Source: an uncultured Prevotellaceae bacterium (GTDB taxonomy: Bacteria > Bacteroidota > Bacteroidia > Bacteroidales > Muribaculaceae). Taken from it: 8,769 bases of DNA. Both the position numbers and the translations under genes were made by a program. The notes beneath the pieces are model-generated. The model did not search any database, was not told the DNA's origin, and saw nothing but the letters and a program-made list of their open reading frames with translations. Below are positions 6,833 to 8,769 of the stretch, piece after piece; within the stretch, counting starts at the first letter, position 1; the number at the start of each line of letters is the position of its first letter. The stretch is taken from assembly GCA_937892085.1 (NCBI GenBank), contig CALAVD010000537.1, forward strand, positions 1 to 8,769, read 5' to 3'.

Positions 6833-6842
6833 GGCGATATTA
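6811..6842 (+). terminator. Hairpin across the acyltransferase stop codon (possible terminator)
   Basis: ATCGCC at 6815-6820 pairs with GGCGAT at 6833-6838, extended by T6814-A6839 and, after one mismatch, by two more pairs, with a 12-base loop containing the stop codon. The same GGCGA can instead pair with TCGCC at 6877-6881, supported by ATTAC (6839-6843) with GTAAT (6868-6872). No T run follows, so a terminator role is uncertain. Confidence 0.3.
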
Positions 6843-6922
6843 CCATTACCTGTGACTCCTATTCTATGTAATCTTGTCGCCGCCCTCGAGTGAGCTGTGA
6901 CGGGTGAATCGTCGTGAATATT

Positions 6923-6950
6923 TTTGTCCTTCATGACAAAGAAATGAAGT
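6923..6950. other. Interleaved short inverted repeats in the 6833-7116 gap
   Basis: TTTGTC (6923-6928) pairs with GACAAA (6935-6940). The loop CTTCAT (6929-6934) pairs with ATGAAG (6944-6949), giving an a-b-a'-b' order. ATGAAGT (6944-6950) is also complementary to ACTTCAT at 7022-7028. These could be alternative RNA folds of an upstream transcript or a DNA-level site. Otherwise the 284-base gap holds only the promoter and ribosome-binding site of the next gene. Confidence 0.3.
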
Positions 6951-7066
6951 CCCCAAAATCAAGAAAAAGAGCTCCCATCGGCCCGAATTCTTGAGTTTAG
7001 GGATAAATAACGCGCGTCTTAACTTCATTTATTTTTAATGGGCAGCATTTTGGCACATTGGCGCTG

Positions 7067-7074
7067 TACCTTTG
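7067..7074 (+). promoter_or_regulatory. -7 promoter box (TACCTTTG) of the 98-residue protein gene
   Basis: TACCTTTG is an exact -7 consensus match 42 bases before the ATG at 7117. The nearest TTTG upstream (7049-7052) leaves only 14 bases of spacer instead of about 19-21, and TTGGC is directly repeated at 7050-7054 and 7058-7062. Transcription probably starts near 7081, giving a leader of about 36 bases. Confidence 0.6.
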
Positions 7075-7103
7075 CAATGTAAAAACAAATAATATCAAAA
7101 AAC

Positions 7104-7108
7104 GGAGG
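7104..7108 (+). promoter_or_regulatory. Strong Shine-Dalgarno sequence GGAGG
   Basis: GGAGG lies 8 bases before the ATG at 7117, an ideal spacing. None of the other complete genes in the window has such a site at a useful distance. This also fixes the start codon of the following gene. Confidence 0.75.
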
Positions 7109-7116
7109 ACAAAACT

Positions 7117-7413
7117 ATGAACAACAACGCAACATCATTATCAATCAACGACCTGATCTTTGCCACCCTCGAAGTAGGAGGCAAGACAATGGCAAGCGTG
7201 AGCAAGACCAACTTCTCAAGCATCGACGATATAGTGCGCTTCATCTACGCTATTGCGGGACGCTTCATGGGCCTGGCACGACTCAACATTCGCAACAAGA
7301 CTCAGGGCTGGACCATGAACCTCGCCCTCGCCTCTCACCAACGCGCTCCACGGCCTTCATTCCACACCGCATTGCCTGCCGCGCAATACCGCCAAGCTTC
7401 ATTATTCAGTTAA
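7117..7413 (+). CDS. Small protein of unknown function (98 residues)
   Basis: I do not recognise a named family, though the core feels like small uncharacterised Bacteroidales proteins. After a polar start (MNNNATSLS), residues 9-70 look like a compact domain: a likely beta-hairpin (DLIFATLEVGGKTMASVS), an amphipathic helix (SSIDDIVRFIYAIAGRF, about 34-50) and a strand region (ARLNIRNKTQGWTMNLALA). The RNxTQGW stretch is the most motif-like part. Residues 72-98 are rich in A, P, Q, R and S and probably disordered. There is no signal peptide, membrane helix or cysteine, so it is likely cytoplasmic. The gene is clearly meant to be expressed: consensus -7 box, GGAGG at ideal spacing, and a terminator hairpin 80 bases after the stop. 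It stands alone between an acyltransferase gene and a convergent phosphoesterase gene. Candidate roles such as a small regulator or nucleic-acid-binding protein are guesses. Confidence 0.75.
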   Translation: MNNNATSLSINDLIFATLEVGGKTMASVSKTNFSSIDDIVRFIYAIAGRFMGLARLNIRNKTQGWTMNLALASHQRAPRPSFHTALPAAQYRQASLFS

Positions 7414-7493
7414 CAATCAATACAAAGTCCTTAAATCTATACCCTGAAAAAACTTTACATTACTCGTAAATTTGTTCGACTTCATTTTAGAAA

Positions 7494-7523
7494 GAAAACC
7501 CTCCATGTGAATGGCGGGTTTTC
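7494..7523. terminator. Bidirectional terminator hairpin between convergent genes
   Basis: GAAAACCC (7494-7501) pairs with GGGTTTTC (7516-7523), and inside this, after one mismatch, CCAT (7503-7506) pairs with ATGG (7511-7514) around a GTGA loop. The plus strand continues ACTTTTAAT. The minus strand continues TTTCTAAAATG, so both sides have T-rich tails. It sits 80 bases after the plus-strand small gene and 37 bases after the minus-strand phosphoesterase stop, and probably serves both. Confidence 0.75.
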
Positions 7524-7560
7524 ACTTTTAATAAAGCGGGAAAACAGCAAAGCGACAGCA

Positions 7561-8646
7561 CTATCGAAGCGTCGCCACTATATATTCTGAGCGGGTGCCT
7601 ATGCGGTATTTACCGCCCCATATTCCTAAGCCAGAGCTAATATAGTAGTGGGTGTTGCCACGCCGATACGCTCCCCAGGCCTTTTCATACATACCATCTA
7701 CAACAAGGCTGATGGGCCACACCTGTCCCTCGTGGGTGTGACCGCTAAACTGGAGATCGACACCAGCCTGCTCCGACTCTTCCAGGTTATATGGCTGGTG
7801 GTCAAGCAGAATGATATATTTATTCCTATCCACACCAGCCAGCAACTGTGCGGCGCTCTTGCGATGGCGGTTGGAGCGGTCGTCACGTCCCACTATCACC
7901 AGGTCGCCCATCGTCACCACTGAATCACGCAGCAGCGTGATGCCAGCACGCTCGTAGAAATCGAGCGCCTTGTCGATGCCGGTAATGTACTCATGATTTC
8001 CCAAGCATGCCACCACTGGAGCGGTAAGCCGACGGAAGTCCGCAGCCATGTCCTCGTCGTTCAGCGGACGCACATAACCGTCGATGATATCGCCAGCGAT
8101 TAAAATCAGATCGGGATTCTCATCATTTATCATTTTCACCCAGCGCTGCCACTCGGCCTTGCGGTTGTGATAGCCAAGATGCAGGTCGCTCACCATCACC
8201 ACTTTCACTGGCTTTGACAGCTGCTTATCGGTATTCAGGGTCAGCGGCTCTCGCACCTTGTTATTATAATGGATGTTGCCATAGACTAACAGTCCTGCTA
8301 TCAGCACCGTGATGGCGCCAGCTGTCCAAGTGCTGTTATAAACCCATTCCTTAGGAACCAGGTGGCACAGCCGCCCCACATCGAGCAACACAAAGGCGAT
8401 GAGCAGATAAAGAAACACGATAAGCCACGAGGTGCTCACGTCGTAGGCCGCCGACGCCAAGCCCAGCGGCATACGGTCGAAGACCCCCATAAAGCCCGCT
8501 AACATCATCGCCAGCGAAGCAATCATAAGCCCCACAACAGTCCATTTAGCCCACACAGGGAACGGAAGAACCTGATACACATGCCACAGCACATAGCCAT
8601 GAACAAGTAACGCCAAAAGAATTATAATGATAAATCCCATTTTCAT
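7561..8646 (-). CDS. Membrane-anchored metallophosphoesterase (YkuE/YaeI-like)
   Basis: This 361-residue calcineurin-like phosphoesterase has an N-terminal membrane domain. Four hydrophobic segments (about 4-24, 35-55, 72-92 and 107-124) precede a catalytic domain from about 147. All five metal-site blocks are present: SDLHLG (153-158, D154 and H156), GDIIDG (185-190, D186), GNHE (216-219), LDHQP (281-285, H283) and SGHTHEGQ (301-308, H303 and H305). These bind two metal ions and hydrolyse a phosphoester or pyrophosphate bond. Relatives such as YaeI and YkuE act on lipid-linked or cell-wall-associated phosphates, so an envelope substrate is plausible but not shown. The start at 8646 gives MKMGF; an ATG at 8640 is equally possible. 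No promoter box is seen directly upstream, where a heptad tandem repeat lies, so the gene may be read through from a gene beyond the right edge or use a promoter outside the repeat. Confidence 0.93.
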   Translation of the reverse strand: MKMGFIIIILLALLVHGYVLWHVYQVLPFPVWAKWTVVGLMIASLAMMLAGFMGVFDRMPLGLASAAYDVSTSWLIVFLYLLIAFVLLDVGRLCHLVPKEWVYNSTWTAGAITVLIAGLLVYGNIHYNNKVREPLTLNTDKQLSKPVKVVMVSDLHLGYHNRKAEWQRWVKMINDENPDLILIAGDIIDGYVRPLNDEDMAADFRRLTAPVVACLGNHEYITGIDKALDFYERAGITLLRDSVVTMGDLVIVGRDDRSNRHRKSAAQLLAGVDRNKYIILLDHQPYNLEESEQAGVDLQFSGHTHEGQVWPISLVVDGMYEKAWGAYRRGNTHYYISSGLGIWGGKYRIGTRSEYIVATLR

Positions 8647-8647
8647 A

Positions 8648-8710
8648 GTTAAGAGTTATTCGTTTATCGTGGAACGAGGAACGAGGAACGTGGAACGAGG
8701 AACGAGGAAC
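8648..8710. repeat. Heptanucleotide tandem repeat upstream of the phosphoesterase gene
   Basis: Six perfect GWGGAAC units fill 8669-8710 with second bases T, A, A, T, A, A, so the 42 bases are also two identical 21-base units. Three degenerate units continue the same 7-base phase towards the gene (GTT at 8648, 8655 and 8662, then GTG at 8669), giving nine units in 63 bases. On the coding strand the last degenerate unit ends 1 base before the ATG at 8646. The next bases (8711-8728) resemble the unit in inverted orientation, and AGGAA-C-TTCCT (8705-8715) is a perfect small palindrome. Confidence 0.85.
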
Positions 8711-8769
8711 TTCCTTCCACTTTCCACCAGCCACATCGTGGTTGTAGGCGGCACATAGCAGAGAGTCGC
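8711..8769 (-). other. Right edge, unresolved (possible 3' end of a minus-strand gene)
   Basis: All three minus-strand frames are open from the edge into the heptad repeat. One frame reads AAYNHDVAGGKWKEV before the repeat, which looks somewhat protein-like, but it has no stop until 8546, inside the phosphoesterase gene. The other two frames stop in or near the repeat. There is too little sequence to decide whether this is coding. Confidence 0.25.

Noticed and set aside
7046..7080. Sigma-54 type promoter (TGGCAC is present)
   Set aside because: No TTGC with GG-N10-GC spacing follows, and an exact Bacteroidetes -7 box explains the region better.
8648..8710. CRISPR array
   Set aside because: Units are 7 bases with no unique spacers and no cas genes nearby; this is a simple tandem repeat.
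8546..8734. 62-residue minus-strand frame with a PRSSFH repeat
   Set aside because: It is the heptad repeat translated and then out-of-frame reading of the start of the phosphoesterase gene.

Overview
The window looks like chromosomal DNA from a member of the Bacteroidales (Prevotella/Muribaculaceae/Porphyromonas-like). The evidence is four promoters with a TAnnTTTG -7 box (TACCTTTG, TAACTTTG, TACTTTTG, TACCTTTG), start codons that mostly lack a Shine-Dalgarno sequence, and Bacteroidetes-type families (DUF4199, DUF6452, DUF6048, FabK-type enoyl reductase). No phage, transposase, CRISPR, tRNA or rRNA was found. Family names come from recognising the translated sequences, not from a search.

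Layout. (1) 2-1306 (+): the 3' two thirds of ligA, NAD-dependent DNA ligase, cut by the left edge. (2) 1448-4357 (+): four co-directional genes behind one promoter, encoding a DUF4199 membrane protein, a DPM1/GtrB-like membrane glycosyltransferase, a DUF6452-like lipoprotein and a DUF6048-like outer-membrane beta-barrel. The last two overlap by ATGA. Together they look like a cell-envelope operon. (3) 4358-4641: a convergent intergenic region with a branched inverted-repeat element. (4) 4642-5592 (-): a FabK-like enoyl-ACP reductase, divergent from (5) 5813-6832 (+), an integral-membrane acyltransferase-3 protein. Each has its own promoter in the 220-base gap. (6) 6833-7116: a long leader region, then a promoter and the window's only well-spaced Shine-Dalgarno sequence, in front of (7) 7117-7413 (+), a 98-residue protein of unknown function. 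(8) 7414-7560: a convergent gap with a strong terminator-like hairpin. (9) 7561-8646 (-): a membrane-anchored metallophosphoesterase. (10) 8647-8769: a heptanucleotide tandem repeat and an unresolved edge.

Most genes are housekeeping or envelope functions: DNA ligation, lipid or glycan transfer, fatty-acid elongation, acyl modification and phosphoester hydrolysis. I do not see a clear multi-gene novel system. The two most unusual signals are (a) tracts with a strict 7-base period in several intergenic regions, four of them just upstream of genes and best developed at 8648-8710, and (b) the small orphan gene at 7117 with its own promoter, an exceptional ribosome-binding site and a terminator.
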